The notes below the pieces were generated by a model. It was not told where the DNA came from, made no database searches, and was given only the letters and a program-made list of their open reading frames with translations. From NCBI RefSeq assembly GCF_018069875.1, contig NZ_JAGQDF010000007.1:203151-267150 (forward strand): DNA of 64,000 nt, in the 5' to 3' direction. Below are positions 1 to 8,945 of this stretch, piece after piece; within the stretch, counting starts at the first letter, position 1; each line of letters starts with the position of its first letter. This stretch comes from Ideonella alba. GTDB lineage: Bacteria > Pseudomonadota > Gammaproteobacteria > Burkholderiales > Burkholderiaceae_C. The position numbers and the translations under genes were made by a program.

Positions 1-431
1 CCGCCGTCGAGGAAGGCATCGTCGCCGGTGGCGGCGTGGCCCTGCTGCGTGCCCGTCAGGCCGCCGGTGCGATCCACGGCGACAACGCCGACCAGGACGC
101 CGGCATCAAGCTGGTCCTGAAGGCCATCGAAGCCCCGCTGCGCGAGATCGTCGCCAACGCCGGTGGCGAGCCGAGCGTGGTGGTCAATGCCGTGCTGGCC
201 GGCACCGGCAACCATGGCTTCAATGCCGCCAACGACACCTACGGCGACATGATCGAGATGGGCATCCTGGACCCGACCAAGGTCACCCGCACCGCGCTGC
301 AGAACGCCGCCTCGGTTGCCTCGCTGATGCTGACCACCGAGTGCATGGTCGCCGAAGCCCCGAAGGACGAGGCCCCGATGCCCGCCGGCGGTGGCATGGG
401 CGGCATGGGCGGCATGGACATGGGCATGTAA
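1..431 (+). CDS. groEL: Chaperonin GroEL, C-terminal part (5' end outside window)
   Basis: The first complete codon is at base 3, and the frame reads the conserved GroEL segment [17 protein letters not shown] straight away, so only the last ~142 residues (second half of the equatorial domain) are present. GroEL is the ATP-driven 60-kDa chaperonin that folds cytosolic proteins with GroES. The gene ends in the typical Gly-Gly-Met tail ([13 protein letters not shown]) found in bacterial GroEL and stops at TAA 429-431. Two hairpins follow at 448-467 and 480-510; the second has a T tract, so transcription probably ends here and the P450 gene is a separate unit. Identification is very secure. Confidence 0.98.
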   Translation, partial: AVEEGIVAGGGVALLRARQAAGAIHGDNADQDAGIKLVLKAIEAPLREIVANAGGEPSVVVNAVLAGTGNHGFNAANDTYGDMIEMGILDPTKVTRTALQNAASVASLMLTTECMVAEAPKDEAPMPAGGGMGGMGGMDMGM

Positions 432-479
432 GTCCCGGGCCATGCCCGCAGGCGGCTGGCCGCCTGCGTCGCATCCCCC

Positions 480-514
480 ACGGCGCACGAGCCTCACGGC
501 CGTGCGCCGTTTTT
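480..514 (+). terminator. Intrinsic terminator after groEL
   Basis: A 10-bp perfect stem (ACGGCGCACG at 480-489, CGTGCGCCGT at 501-510) with an 11-nt loop is followed by TTTT. A second perfect 8-bp hairpin (GCAGGCGG/CCGCCTGC, 448-467) lies just upstream without a T tract. Confidence 0.8.
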
Positions 515-595
515 CATGGGGCGGGCTGGCAGAATCGCGCACGCCCATGCGCCCGCCCGGTCGCCGGGCACCCGGCGCCGCCAGAAGTCCTCCCC

Positions 596-1972
596 GTGCC
601 CCACCCCTGCCCCCACTACCCGGCCCCGGTGCGCCACCCCTGGACGCGCTGGTGGCGCTGGCTGACCCAGCGCAGCAACCTGCTGTCGCAACTGACCGAG
701 GGCTCCTACCGCATGCTGATGGGCCGCCGCCGCGTGGCCGGCCATGCGGTGCGCATCGTCAACGACCCCGCGGCGGTGCGCCAGGTGCTGGTCGACGAGG
801 CGCCGAACTACCCCAAGCACCGCTTCATGCACGACCTGCTGGAGCCGCTGCTGGGCGTCAGCATCTTCACCTCCAACGGCGAGACCTGGGCGCGCCAGCG
901 CCGCCTGCTGGAGCCGGCCTTCGAGCGCACCCGCATGACGCACGCGTTCGCGCCGATGACGGCCGCGGTGCAGGCCCTGGTGGAGCGCCTGGCGCCGCTG
1001 GCCGATGGCCGCCCGCTGAACATCGAACACGAGACCACCCACGTCACCGCCGACGTGATCCTGCGCACCATCCTCAGCCTGCCGCTGGAGCGTGGGGACT
1101 CGCAGGCCATCTTCGAGGCCTTCGCGCACTACCAGCGCGAGGCGCCTGATGCCACCATGCCGCGCTACCGCCGCGCCTGGTGGCCGCGCCGCGGTTCGGC
1201 CACGCGCGCGCAGCAGGCGGGCCAGGACATCCGCGCGCTGCTGCGCCGGCACATCGCGCCCCGCCATGCCGCCTTCCACGCCGGACAGACCGGCGCCCCG
1301 CAGGACATCCTGGGCGCGCTGCTGGAAGCCCGCGACGCCGAGACCGGCGCCGCGATGGGCGTGGAGGAACTGGTCAACGAGATCGCCGTGCTCTTCCTGG
1401 CCGGCCACGAGACCTCGGCCAGCGCACTGGCCTGGGCGCTGTACCTGCTGACGCTGGACCTGGACGTGCAGCAGCGCGCGGTGGACGAGATCCAGCGCGT
1501 CATCGGCGACGGGCCCCCCCGGCTGGAGCAGCTGCGCGAGCTGGACCTGCTGCGCCGCATCTTCCGCGAGACCATGCGCCTGTACCCGCCGCTGGGCTTC
1601 CTGGTGCGTGAGGCCGCGGCCCCGGGCTGCCTGCGCGAGGTGCCCACCGAGCCGGGTGAGACCGTCATCGTCTCGCCCTGGCTGATCCACCGCCACCAGC
1701 GCTTCTGGGAGCGCCCGGACGAGTTCGACCCCGATCGCTTCCTGGAACCCGCCGGCCGCCAGGCCATGGCCCAGGCCTACCTGCCCTTCAGCATGGGGCC
1801 GCGCGTCTGCGTCGGCGCCAACTTCGCGATGCAGGAGGCGGTACTGGTGCTGGCCCTGGTGCTGCGCGCCTACCGCGTGCTGCCGGCCGACAAGCCGCCG
1901 CCGGAGCCGATCGCGCGGCTGAGCCTGCGCTCGCAGCACGGCGTATGGGTGCGCCTGGAGCGCCGGACGTGA
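596..1972 (+). CDS. Cytochrome P450
   Basis: A haem-thiolate monooxygenase of about 458 residues, the usual length for a soluble bacterial P450. Diagnostic parts are visible: the I-helix oxygen-activation motif AGHETS (around residue 269), the K-helix ExxR (E325, R328 in FRETMRLYPP) and the haem-binding loop FSMGPRVCVG with thiolate Cys ~405. The frame is open further upstream into groEL, but that part is Arg/Pro-rich and unlike a P450. GTG 596 gives a normal P450 N-terminus (VPHPCPHYPAPVRHPWTRWW). The stop overlaps the start of the patatin gene (GTGA, 1969-1972), implying translational coupling. The substrate is unknown; a fatty acid or other lipid is a guess from the partner. No ferredoxin or reductase gene is adjacent. 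Confidence 0.9.
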   Translation: MPHPCPHYPAPVRHPWTRWWRWLTQRSNLLSQLTEGSYRMLMGRRRVAGHAVRIVNDPAAVRQVLVDEAPNYPKHRFMHDLLEPLLGVSIFTSNGETWARQRRLLEPAFERTRMTHAFAPMTAAVQALVERLAPLADGRPLNIEHETTHVTADVILRTILSLPLERGDSQAIFEAFAHYQREAPDATMPRYRRAWWPRRGSATRAQQAGQDIRALLRRHIAPRHAAFHAGQTGAPQDILGALLEARDAETGAAMGVEELVNEIAVLFLAGHETSASALAWALYLLTLDLDVQQRAVDEIQRVIGDGPPRLEQLRELDLLRRIFRETMRLYPPLGFLVREAAAPGCLREVPTEPGETVIVSPWLIHRHQRFWERPDEFDPDRFLEPAGRQAMAQAYLPFSMGPRVCVGANFAMQEAVLVLALVLRAYRVLPADKPPPEPIARLSLRSQHGVWVRLERRT

Positions 1973-4212
1973 GGGCCCTGCTGGGCGCCTGCCTGCTCGC
2001 CCTGGCCCTGGCACCGCGCCCCGCCGCGGCCGAGGAGCCGCCCGCCAGCAGCGCCACGGCGCGACCGCGGCTGGGCCTGGTGCTGTCCGGCGGTGGCGCA
2101 CGCGGCCTGACCCATGTCGGTGTGCTGAAGGTGCTGGAGCAGGAGCGGATTCCCGTGGACCTGGTCGCCGGCACCTCGATGGGCGCGATCATCGGTGGCC
2201 TCTATGCCAGCGGCATGAGTGCCGCGGCGCTGGAGGCCGACCTGCTGCAGGTCGACTGGAACAAGCTCTTCGCCACGCGGGTGAGCCGGCAGATGCTGTC
2301 GCAGCGGCGCAAGGAAGAGGACTTCGAGATCCCGGCGGCGATCGAGCTGGGCTGGCGCGAAGGAAGCTTCCACGCGCCGCAGGGCGCCGTCTCCAGCCGC
2401 GGCCTGGAGACCCTGCTGCGCCGCTACACGCTGCCGGTGCGCCGCATCAGCCACTTCGACGAGCTGCCCATTCCCTTCCGCGCCGTCGCCACCGACATGG
2501 AAACCGGCGACATGGTGGTGATGGACAGCGGCGACCTGGCGATGGCGCTGCGCTCCAGCATGAGCGTGCCGGGTGTCTTCCCGTCCACCGAGATCGACGG
2601 CCGGGTGCTGGGCGACGGCGGCCTGGTCAACAACGTGCCCGTCGACATCGCCCGCGCCATGGGCGCCCAGCGCCTGCTGGTGGTCAACATCGGCACCCCG
2701 CTGGCGCCGCGCGAGACGCTGAACTCGGCGATCGGCCTGACGGCGCAGATGATCAACATCCTGACCGAGCAGAACGTGCGCCGCAGCCTGGCCACGCTGG
2801 GGCCGCAGGACCTGCTGATCGCGCCCGACCTGGGCCGGCTCAGCTCGGGCGATTTCGACAAGGCCCAGGAGCTGATCGCGCTGGGCGAGGCCGCCGCCCG
2901 CGCCGCGCTGCCGCAGCTGCGCGCGCTGGCGCTGGACGAGGACGGCTACCGCCAGTGGCGCGCCGCGCGCCGCGCCGACGCCCCGCCCAGCCCGGTGGTC
3001 GGCGCGGTGGCCTTCGAGGGCAGCAGCGTCACCAACCCGCAGCGCCTGCTGCCGCAGCTGCAGTCCCGCCCCGGCCAGGCCTTCGACCCCGAACGCGCCG
3101 CCGCCGACGCCCGCTTCCTGGCCGCCAGCGGCGACTACGTGCGCACCGACTACCACCTGGTCGACGGCGAGCCCGGCCGCGACGCGCTGCTGGTCTTCGA
3201 GGTCGAGGACAAGCCCTGGGGGCCCAACTACCTGCACGTCGGCCTAGACCTGTGGACCGATTTCAGCGGCCGCAGCGCCTTCAACATCAAGATCAGCCAC
3301 AACCGCCACTGGCTGACGCCCTCGGGCACCGAATGGCGCAACCGGCTGCAGCTGGGCGAGGTGCCCTCGCTGTTCAGCGAGCTCTACCACCCGCTGGGAT
3401 GGCGCCTGGGTCTGTGGGACGACTGGTTCGTCGCCGCCTGGGGCGGTGTGCAGCGGCGCATCGTCTCGGTCTACGACAGCGGCAGCGGGCTGGAGCGTGC
3501 CCAGGTGCGGCAGAACCTGGCCGCGGTGGGCCTGGACCTGGGCCAGCCCTGGGGCCGCCTGGGCGAGCTGCGCCTGGGCCTGCGCCATGTGCTGGGCCGC
3601 GACGAGCCGCTGCTGCTGGCCGACGGCCTGATCGCTGCGCCGCAGATCTGGCGCGAGACCGCCGCCCGCACGCGCATGGTGATCGACCAGCTGGACTACG
3701 CCAACTTCCCGCTCTCGGGCTACCGGCTCACCGGCGAGCTGCAGTTCGGCCGCCGCTCGCAGCAGGGCCAGGAGGGCCAGAACCTGGTGCGCGTGGAGGC
3801 CGACGCCAGCGGCGCCTGGACCGACGGCAGCGACACCCTGAACCTGTATGCGGTGCTGAAGGCGGCCGACTCGCGCCAGGGCGCGCTGGCCGGCCAGTAC
3901 ACCCTGGGCGGCTTCCAGAACCTGTCGGGCTACCGCGCCGGCCAGCTCAGCGGCAACGCGCTGCTGCTGCTGCGCGGCGGCTGGTACCGTCGCCTGGCCG
4001 AGCCGCCGGTGTTCGCACGGGCGCTGTTCGTCGGCGCCTCGCTGGAGCTGGGCAACACCTGGGCCGACCGCCACGCGATCGCGCTGGGCGGCCTGCGCGG
4101 TGGCGCCAGCCTCTACCTGGGCGCCGACACCGGCCTGGGCCCGATGTACCTGGGCCTGACCTGGGCGCCGCGCGGCGAGGCCGGGCTGGCTTTCTTCATT
4201 GGCAGGCCGTAG
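1969..4212 (+). CDS. Patatin-like phospholipase with POTRA and beta-barrel domains (type Vd-like autotransporter)
   Basis: A protein of about 747 residues. GTG 1969 puts a signal peptide (ALLGACLLALALAPRPAAA) at the N-terminus; an ATG at 1945 is possible. The patatin domain shows the glycine-rich oxyanion motif GGGARG, the nucleophile elbow GTSMG and the dyad aspartate in DGGLVNN. It is followed by a POTRA-like stretch (~residues 340-420) and an Omp85/surface-antigen beta-barrel of alternating aromatic strands reaching the C-terminus. Patatin-POTRA-16-strand barrel is the architecture of Pseudomonas PlpD (type Vd secretion), so this is probably an outer-membrane protein that presents or releases a phospholipase A. 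It is co-transcribed with the P450. Confidence 0.88.
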   Translation: MRALLGACLLALALAPRPAAAEEPPASSATARPRLGLVLSGGGARGLTHVGVLKVLEQERIPVDLVAGTSMGAIIGGLYASGMSAAALEADLLQVDWNKLFATRVSRQMLSQRRKEEDFEIPAAIELGWREGSFHAPQGAVSSRGLETLLRRYTLPVRRISHFDELPIPFRAVATDMETGDMVVMDSGDLAMALRSSMSVPGVFPSTEIDGRVLGDGGLVNNVPVDIARAMGAQRLLVVNIGTPLAPRETLNSAIGLTAQMINILTEQNVRRSLATLGPQDLLIAPDLGRLSSGDFDKAQELIALGEAAARAALPQLRALALDEDGYRQWRAARRADAPPSPVVGAVAFEGSSVTNPQRLLPQLQSRPGQAFDPERAAADARFLAASGDYVRTDYHLVDGEPGRDALLVFEVEDKPWGPNYLHVGLDLWTDFSGRSAFNIKISHNRHWLTPSGTEWRNRLQLGEVPSLFSELYHPLGWRLGLWDDWFVAAWGGVQRRIVSVYDSGSGLERAQVRQNLAAVGLDLGQPWGRLGELRLGLRHVLGRDEPLLLADGLIAAPQIWRETAARTRMVIDQLDYANFPLSGYRLTGELQFGRRSQQGQEGQNLVRVEADASGAWTDGSDTLNLYAVLKAADSRQGALAGQYTLGGFQNLSGYRAGQLSGNALLLLRGGWYRRLAEPPVFARALFVGASLELGNTWADRHAIALGGLRGGASLYLGADTGLGPMYLGLTWAPRGEAGLAFFIGRP

Positions 4213-4213
4213 T

Positions 4214-4253
4214 GCACCCGGCTGCGGGGTACCGCAGCCACCCTCCGAGAGGA
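4214..4253. repeat. Hairpin repeat element, copy 1
   Basis: Directly after the patatin stop is a perfect 8-bp hairpin (GGCTGCGG 4220-4227, CCGCAGCC 4232-4239) inside a ~40-bp block that recurs in inverse orientation at 40160-40200. A larger hairpin (4282-4310, 12 paired bases around a TGA loop with one mismatch) follows. Both lie between convergent genes and have no T tract. Confidence 0.6.
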
Positions 4254-4369
4254 TGCGCAGGCCGCGTTGGGCGAGTCCGGACGAGGCGAGGTCCTGAGGA
4301 CGTCGCCTCGCCTGAGGAGCCGGGCGAGCGCTGCGAGCCCGTGGCGCGGCCGTGCGCTGGCCTGCAGGC

Positions 4370-5248
4370 TCAGGTCAGGGCGTCGATGATCGCCTGCGCC
4401 ACGCGCTCGGGCTGCTCGTGGATGATCCAGTGGCTGGCGCCAGGCACCCGCTCCACCGTCAGGTCGGGCACGAAGGCCTCCAGGCCGTCGAGCAGCGCGG
4501 GCGGCAGCGCGCGATCGGCCTCGCCCCACAGCACGCGGGTGGGCACGCGCACCGTCACCGCCTCGGCCGGCAGCTGCAGGGTCATCACCGGGTCCTGGGG
4601 GCTCAGCGGCGGGCGCAGCGGCGACATCCGGTACCAGGCCAGCATGCTGTCCAGCGAGGCGCCCCACAGCGCGCGGTAGCGCGCGCGCAGCGGCACATCC
4701 AGCCACTGGGCGCTGCCCGGGCCGAAGTGCTCGAAGAAGGGCCACAGCGCCCGGAAATCATCGGCCGCCAGCCGCTCGGCGGCGCCTGGCGCGCACAGCG
4801 TGTTCATGTAGGCGCTGGCGGCCTGCTGCGCCGGGTCCTCGCGCAGCGCGCGCAGAAAGGGCACCGGGTGGGTGGCGTTGACGATCAGCAGCCGGCGCAG
4901 CAGGTCCGGCCGCTGGGCGGCCAGGTTCCAGGCCAGCGCACCGCCCCAGTCGTGGGCCACGACCAGATCGACAGGCGCGCCCTCCTGCTCGATCAGCGCC
5001 ACCAGGTCGGCCACCAGCGCCCGCGGCCGGTAGGCCGCATCGCCGGCCGGACAGCTGGAGGGCGCATAGCCGCGCTGGGTGGGGGCCAGCAGCCGGGCCT
5101 GGCCCTGCAGCCGCTGCATCACCGGCTGCCAGATGAAGCCGGCCTCGGGAAAGCCGTGCAGCAGCAGCACCCGCGGACCCTGCTCGCCGGCCCGCCAGGT
5201 GTGCAGGCGCTGGCCGGTGGCGGCCAGCGCGACCATGGCTTCACGCAT
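4370..5248 (-). CDS. Alpha/beta hydrolase, epoxide hydrolase-like
   Basis: A 292-residue alpha/beta-hydrolase-fold enzyme. The oxyanion motif HGFPE (residues ~31-35) and the nucleophile elbow AHDWGG, where the nucleophile is Asp rather than Ser, are those of epoxide hydrolases and haloalkane dehalogenases. The catalytic His is probably in GASHWIIHEQP near the C-terminus. HGFPE favours epoxide hydrolase over dehalogenase, but substrate cannot be read from sequence. The start overlaps the end of engB by 8 bp, so the two form one minus-strand unit. A second ATG three codons in is an equally plausible start. Confidence 0.85.
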   Translation of the reverse strand: MREAMVALAATGQRLHTWRAGEQGPRVLLLHGFPEAGFIWQPVMQRLQGQARLLAPTQRGYAPSSCPAGDAAYRPRALVADLVALIEQEGAPVDLVVAHDWGGALAWNLAAQRPDLLRRLLIVNATHPVPFLRALREDPAQQAASAYMNTLCAPGAAERLAADDFRALWPFFEHFGPGSAQWLDVPLRARYRALWGASLDSMLAWYRMSPLRPPLSPQDPVMTLQLPAEAVTVRVPTRVLWGEADRALPPALLDGLEAFVPDLTVERVPGASHWIIHEQPERVAQAIIDALT

Positions 5249-5951
5249 CGGGGCCCGGGACAGGCCGGCCGCTGTGGGTCCAGTCGTGAACGGTGCTGGC
5301 CAGATCGGCCAGGCCGGTGCGGTTCAGGCCAGAAAACAGCAGCAGGCCGACATCGGCCTCCTCGGTGGCCAGCTCGGCCAGCGCGTCCTGGCCGGCGCGC
5401 AGCGCGGCGTCCTGTTCCTTGCGGCTGAGCTTGTCGGCCTTGGTCAGCAGCACCAGCAGCCGCACCTCACCATTGACCACGCGCGGCGCGATGAACTCCA
5501 GCAGCCGCTGGTCCAGCGGCGTCAGGCCGTGGCGGCTGTCGACCAGCAGCACCACGCCATGCAGGTTGCGGCGCACCTCCAGGTAGTCGGCCATCACCTT
5601 CTGCCAGCGCAGCTTGGCGGTGCGCGCCACCGTGGCATAGCCGTAGCCGGGAAGGTCGGCCAGGTAGGCGTCGGGCTGGTCCTTGGGGCCCAGCGCGAAG
5701 AGGTTGATGTGCTGGGTGCGGCCGGGCGTCTTCGAGGCGAAGGCCAGTTGCCGGCGCTGCGCCAGGGTGTTGATGGCGGTGGACTTGCCGGCATTGCTGC
5801 GGCCGACAAAGGCGATCTCCGGCAGGTCGCCCGGCGGCAGCTGGTCGAGCTGGCTGGCGGTGGTGAGGAAGCGGGCGCTGTGGGCCCAGGCCAGGGCGGC
5901 GCGCTCGGCGTCGGATGGCGGCGGTGTGACGGGTCGCAAGGGCGGGGGCAT
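5241..5951 (-). CDS. engB: Ribosome biogenesis GTP-binding protein EngB (YihA/YsxC)
   Basis: A ~236-residue TRAFAC GTPase required for late 50S subunit assembly. G1 is GRSNAGKST, the switch I region holds KTPGRTQ, G3 is DLPGYG, G4 is TKAD and G5 is SGL. The frame remains open upstream to 6068, but the ATG at 5951 gives the expected length (family ~200-220 residues) and the typical start MPPPLRPV. A TACAAT hexamer lies only 5 nt upstream of this ATG and there is no Shine-Dalgarno sequence, so the mRNA may be leaderless. The gene is divergent from cytochrome c4. Confidence 0.95.
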   Translation of the reverse strand: MPPPLRPVTPPPSDAERAALAWAHSARFLTTASQLDQLPPGDLPEIAFVGRSNAGKSTAINTLAQRRQLAFASKTPGRTQHINLFALGPKDQPDAYLADLPGYGYATVARTAKLRWQKVMADYLEVRRNLHGVVLLVDSRHGLTPLDQRLLEFIAPRVVNGEVRLLVLLTKADKLSRKEQDAALRAGQDALAELATEEADVGLLLFSGLNRTGLADLASTVHDWTHSGRPVPGPDA

Positions 5952-5956
5952 GGAGC

Positions 5957-5962
5957 ATTGTA
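5957..5962 (-). promoter_or_regulatory. Putative -10 element of engB (leaderless)
   Basis: TACAAT on the minus strand ends 5 nt before the engB ATG. A transcript starting the usual 6-8 nt downstream of a -10 would begin at or next to the ATG. No good -35 hexamer is visible. Confidence 0.4.
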
Positions 5963-6097
5963 AAATCCGCCGGTTTGGTTTCCCAGCAAACCGTGCGCGA
6001 GCTGGTTTGTCGCCTTGTCGGCATGCCGTCAGGCCCGCGGGATACCGTGGTGAATTCCCCCCTTGCACCCACTTCGAACCACAGCAGGCCCTTCTCC

Positions 6098-6724
6098 ATG
6101 AAGCCTTTCGTCGCGCTCACCGCCACCGTGCTTGCCGCCCTTGTGGCGGCGCCCGCCTTCGCCAACGAGGCCGCCCCGGCGCCGGCCAAGGCCGACCTGG
6201 CCAAGGGCGAGCAGACCGCTGCGATCTGCAGCGCCTGCCACACCGCCGACGGCTCGCGTGGCATCACCGCCAACCCGATCCTGCAGGGCCAGCACCCCGA
6301 CTACATCGTCAAGCAGCTGACCGAATTCAAGGCCGGCAAGCGCAAGAACGCGGTGATGAACGGCATGGCCGCCCCGCTGACCGAGGCCGACATGAAGAAC
6401 GTCGCCGCCTTCTACGGCAGCAAGAAGCCGGTGCCTGGCGCTGCCAAGAACAAGGACACGCTGGCCCTGGGCGAGAAGATCTGGCGCGGTGGCATCGCCG
6501 ACAAGCAGGTGCCCGCCTGCGCCGGCTGCCACGGCCCGGCCGGTGCCGGCATCCCGGCGCAGTACCCGCGCCTGGGCGGCCAGCACACCGAGTACCTGGA
6601 AGCCCAGATGAACGCCTTCCGCTCGGGCGAGCGCGCCAACAGCGCCCAGATGACGGCCATCGCCGCCAAGATGAGCGACAAGGAAATCAAGGCCGTCACC
6701 GACTACGCCACCGGCCTGCGCTGA
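6098..6724 (+). CDS. Dihaem cytochrome c4-type protein
   Basis: A 208-residue periplasmic electron carrier. The signal peptide (MKPFVALTATVLAALVAAPAFA) fixes the start at ATG 6098 although the frame is open from 5975. Two CXXCH haem sites (CSACH and CAGCH) each begin a c-type domain of ~90 residues; downstream Met residues (VMNGM and AQMTAIAAKM) are candidate axial ligands. Length and tandem-domain layout fit cytochrome c4, which feeds electrons to terminal oxidases. The system II haem-ligation genes resB-ccsA lie immediately downstream, after a strong terminator, so the three are functionally but not necessarily transcriptionally linked. Confidence 0.92.
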   Translation: MKPFVALTATVLAALVAAPAFANEAAPAPAKADLAKGEQTAAICSACHTADGSRGITANPILQGQHPDYIVKQLTEFKAGKRKNAVMNGMAAPLTEADMKNVAAFYGSKKPVPGAAKNKDTLALGEKIWRGGIADKQVPACAGCHGPAGAGIPAQYPRLGGQHTEYLEAQMNAFRSGERANSAQMTAIAAKMSDKEIKAVTDYATGLR

Positions 6725-6763
6725 GCCGCACTGCCGCTGGCACAGCCGCTCGCACGCAAACCC

Positions 6764-6792
6764 GGGCCGGTCCTTGACCGGCCCTTTTTTTT
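6764..6792 (+). terminator. Intrinsic terminator after cytochrome c4
   Basis: A perfect 8-bp stem (GGGCCGGT 6764-6771, ACCGGCCC 6777-6784) with a 5-nt loop is followed by eight T residues. Confidence 0.93.
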
Positions 6793-6810
6793 GGGGGCTT
6801 TCGCCACCCG

Positions 6811-6816
6811 GATAAT
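6811..6816 (+). promoter_or_regulatory. Putative -10 element of resB (leaderless)
   Basis: GATAAT lies 8 nt upstream of the resB ATG, with no Shine-Dalgarno sequence between them. It sits just behind the T tract of the preceding terminator. Confidence 0.4.
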
Positions 6817-6824
6817 CGCGCCCC

Positions 6825-8945
6825 ATGTCCGATTCCGCTCTCCTGCGCCGACCCTCGCCGCTGCGCACCGCCTACGAGCTGCTGTCGTCGATGCGCTTCG
6901 CGATCACGCTGCTGGCGGTGATCTGCATCGCCTCGGTGATCGGCACGGTCGTCAAGCAGAACGAGCCGCTGAACAACTACATCAACCAGTTCGGGCCCTT
7001 CTGGACCGAGGTGCTGGGCCGCTTCAGCCTGTTCACGGTGTACAGCGCCGGCTGGTTCCTGGCGATCCTGGGCTTTCTGGTGCTGTCCACCAGCCTGTGC
7101 ATCGCCCGCAACGCGCCGAAGATCGTCGCCGACCTGCGCAGCTTCAAGGAAGACATCCGCGAAGGCGCGCTCAAGGCCTTCCACCACAAGGGCGAAGGCA
7201 CGCTGGCGCTGTCGCGCGAGGCGGCGATGCAGCATGCCTCGGCGGTGCTGGCCGGCCGCGGCTGGCAGGCCCGCGCCCAGTTGCGCGAGGGCGGCACGAT
7301 GGTGGCCGCCCGCGCCGGTCGCGCCAACAAGCTGGGCTACCTGGCGGCCCACTCGGCTGTGGTGCTGATCTGTCTGGGCGGCCTGTCCGACGGCGACCTG
7401 GTGGTGCGCCTGCAGATGGCCCTGGGCGGCAAGAGCACGTTTGAAGGCGGCGGCCTGATCAAGGACGTGCCGCCCGAGCACCGCCTGCCGGCCACCAACC
7501 CCACCTTCCGCGGCAACCTGCTGGTCACCGAGGGCACCCGCGCCGGCGTGGCGGTGCTGAGCATGCCCGACGGCATCGTGCTGCAGGACCTGCCCTTCGA
7601 CGTCGAGCTCAAGAAGTTCATCGTCGAGTACTACGACACCGGCATGCCCAAGCTGTTCGCCAGCCAGATCGTCATCCACGACAACGCCACCGGGCAGGCC
7701 ACCGAAGCCACTGTCAAGGTCAACGAGCCGGCGATCCACCAGGGCGTGGCGATCTACCAGAGCAGCTTCGAGGACGGCGGCTCGCTGCTCAAGCTCAAGG
7801 CCGTGCCGATGGCCCGCAGCGGCCCCGCCTTCGACGTGCAGGGCCGCGTGGGCGACACGCTGCAACTGACCAATGGCAACGACAAGCTCACGGTGGAGCT
7901 GACCGGCCTGAAGGTCATCAATGTCGAGAACCTGGGCAGCGACCGCGAGGGCGAGGCCGGCACCGACGTGCGCCGCGTCGACCTGGGCGCCACGCTGTCC
8001 AAGCACCTGGGCAGCGGCGCCAAGCCCGACGGCCGCGCCAAGACGCTGCACAACATCGGCCCAGCCATCACCTACAAGCTGGTCGACGCCAGCGGCCAGC
8101 GGCGCGAGTTCCACAACTACATGGTGCCGGTCGAGCTGGAGGGCCAGCGCGTCTTCCTGGTCGGCATGCGCGAGGCGCTGTCCGAGAACTTCCGCTACCT
8201 GCGCATCCCGGCCGACAGCGAGGGCTCGATGGGCGGCTGGCTGCGCCTGCGTGACGCCCTGCGTGATCCCGCCGCGCGCAGCAGCGCCGCCCGCCTGTAC
8301 GCCAAGGCCGCCACGCCCGACGGCCGCCCCGAGATGGCCGAGCAGCTGCGCATCACCGCCGAGCGCGCGCTGGCGCTGTTTGCCGGCGCCGAAAGCCCCG
8401 GCGACGGCCAGCCGGTGACCGGCGGCCTGGACGCCTTCAGCCGCTTTGTCGAGCACAGCGTGCCCGAGGCCGAGCGCCAGAAGGTGGCCGAGGTGCTGCT
8501 GCGCATCCTCAACGGCGCCTTCTACGAGCTGGCGCAGATCTCGCGTGGCCGCGCCGCCCAGCCGCCGCTGCCGCCCGGCCCCGAAACCGAACGCTTCCTG
8601 ACCCAGGCCGTGCTGTCGATGTCCGACGCCTCGTTCTACCCGGCGCCGGTGATGCTGCAGCTTGACAGCTTCGAGCAGGTGCAGGCCAGCGTGTTCCAGG
8701 TGGCGCGTGCCCCTGGCAAGACCCTGGTCTACCTGGGGGCCGTGTTGCTGATCGTCGGCGTCTTCGCCATGCTCTACATCCGTGAGCGTCGGCTGTGGAT
8801 CTGGCTGTCCGACGACCCCGAGCGCCCAGGCGCCACGCGGGTGCAGCTGGCCATGTCCACGCCGCGTCGCACCCTCGACATTGACCAGGATTTCGACCGC
8901 CTGCGCAGCAGCCTGCTCGCCGGCCCCGGAGGCACCACCGCATGA
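6825..8945 (+). CDS. resB: Cytochrome c biogenesis protein ResB (CcsB of system II)
   Basis: A 706-residue membrane protein of the system II (Ccs/Res) pathway that, with CcsA, moves haem across the membrane and ligates it to apocytochromes c. The N-terminus holds the typical ResB start LRTAYELLSSMRFAITLL with paired transmembrane helices (~residues 20-42 and 75-100), another helix near residue 170, a large periplasmic domain, and a last helix near residue 640 (TLVYLGAVLLIVGVFAMLY). The stop overlaps the ccsA start (ATGA, 8942-8945), so the two are translationally coupled, as expected for subunits of one complex. Confidence 0.95.
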   Translation: MSDSALLRRPSPLRTAYELLSSMRFAITLLAVICIASVIGTVVKQNEPLNNYINQFGPFWTEVLGRFSLFTVYSAGWFLAILGFLVLSTSLCIARNAPKIVADLRSFKEDIREGALKAFHHKGEGTLALSREAAMQHASAVLAGRGWQARAQLREGGTMVAARAGRANKLGYLAAHSAVVLICLGGLSDGDLVVRLQMALGGKSTFEGGGLIKDVPPEHRLPATNPTFRGNLLVTEGTRAGVAVLSMPDGIVLQDLPFDVELKKFIVEYYDTGMPKLFASQIVIHDNATGQATEATVKVNEPAIHQGVAIYQSSFEDGGSLLKLKAVPMARSGPAFDVQGRVGDTLQLTNGNDKLTVELTGLKVINVENLGSDREGEAGTDVRRVDLGATLSKHLGSGAKPDGRAKTLHNIGPAITYKLVDASGQRREFHNYMVPVELEGQRVFLVGMREALSENFRYLRIPADSEGSMGGWLRLRDALRDPAARSSAARLYAKAATPDGRPEMAEQLRITAERALALFAGAESPGDGQPVTGGLDAFSRFVEHSVPEAERQKVAEVLLRILNGAFYELAQISRGRAAQPPLPPGPETERFLTQAVLSMSDASFYPAPVMLQLDSFEQVQASVFQVARAPGKTLVYLGAVLLIVGVFAMLYIRERRLWIWLSDDPERPGATRVQLAMSTPRRTLDIDQDFDRLRSSLLAGPGGTTA

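Noticed and set aside
1870..3237. Long minus-strand frame opposite the patatin gene
   Set aside because: Gln/His/Arg-rich composition without domains, a normal artefact of GC-rich codon bias opposite a real gene. Similar long antisense frames across the window were dropped for the same reason.
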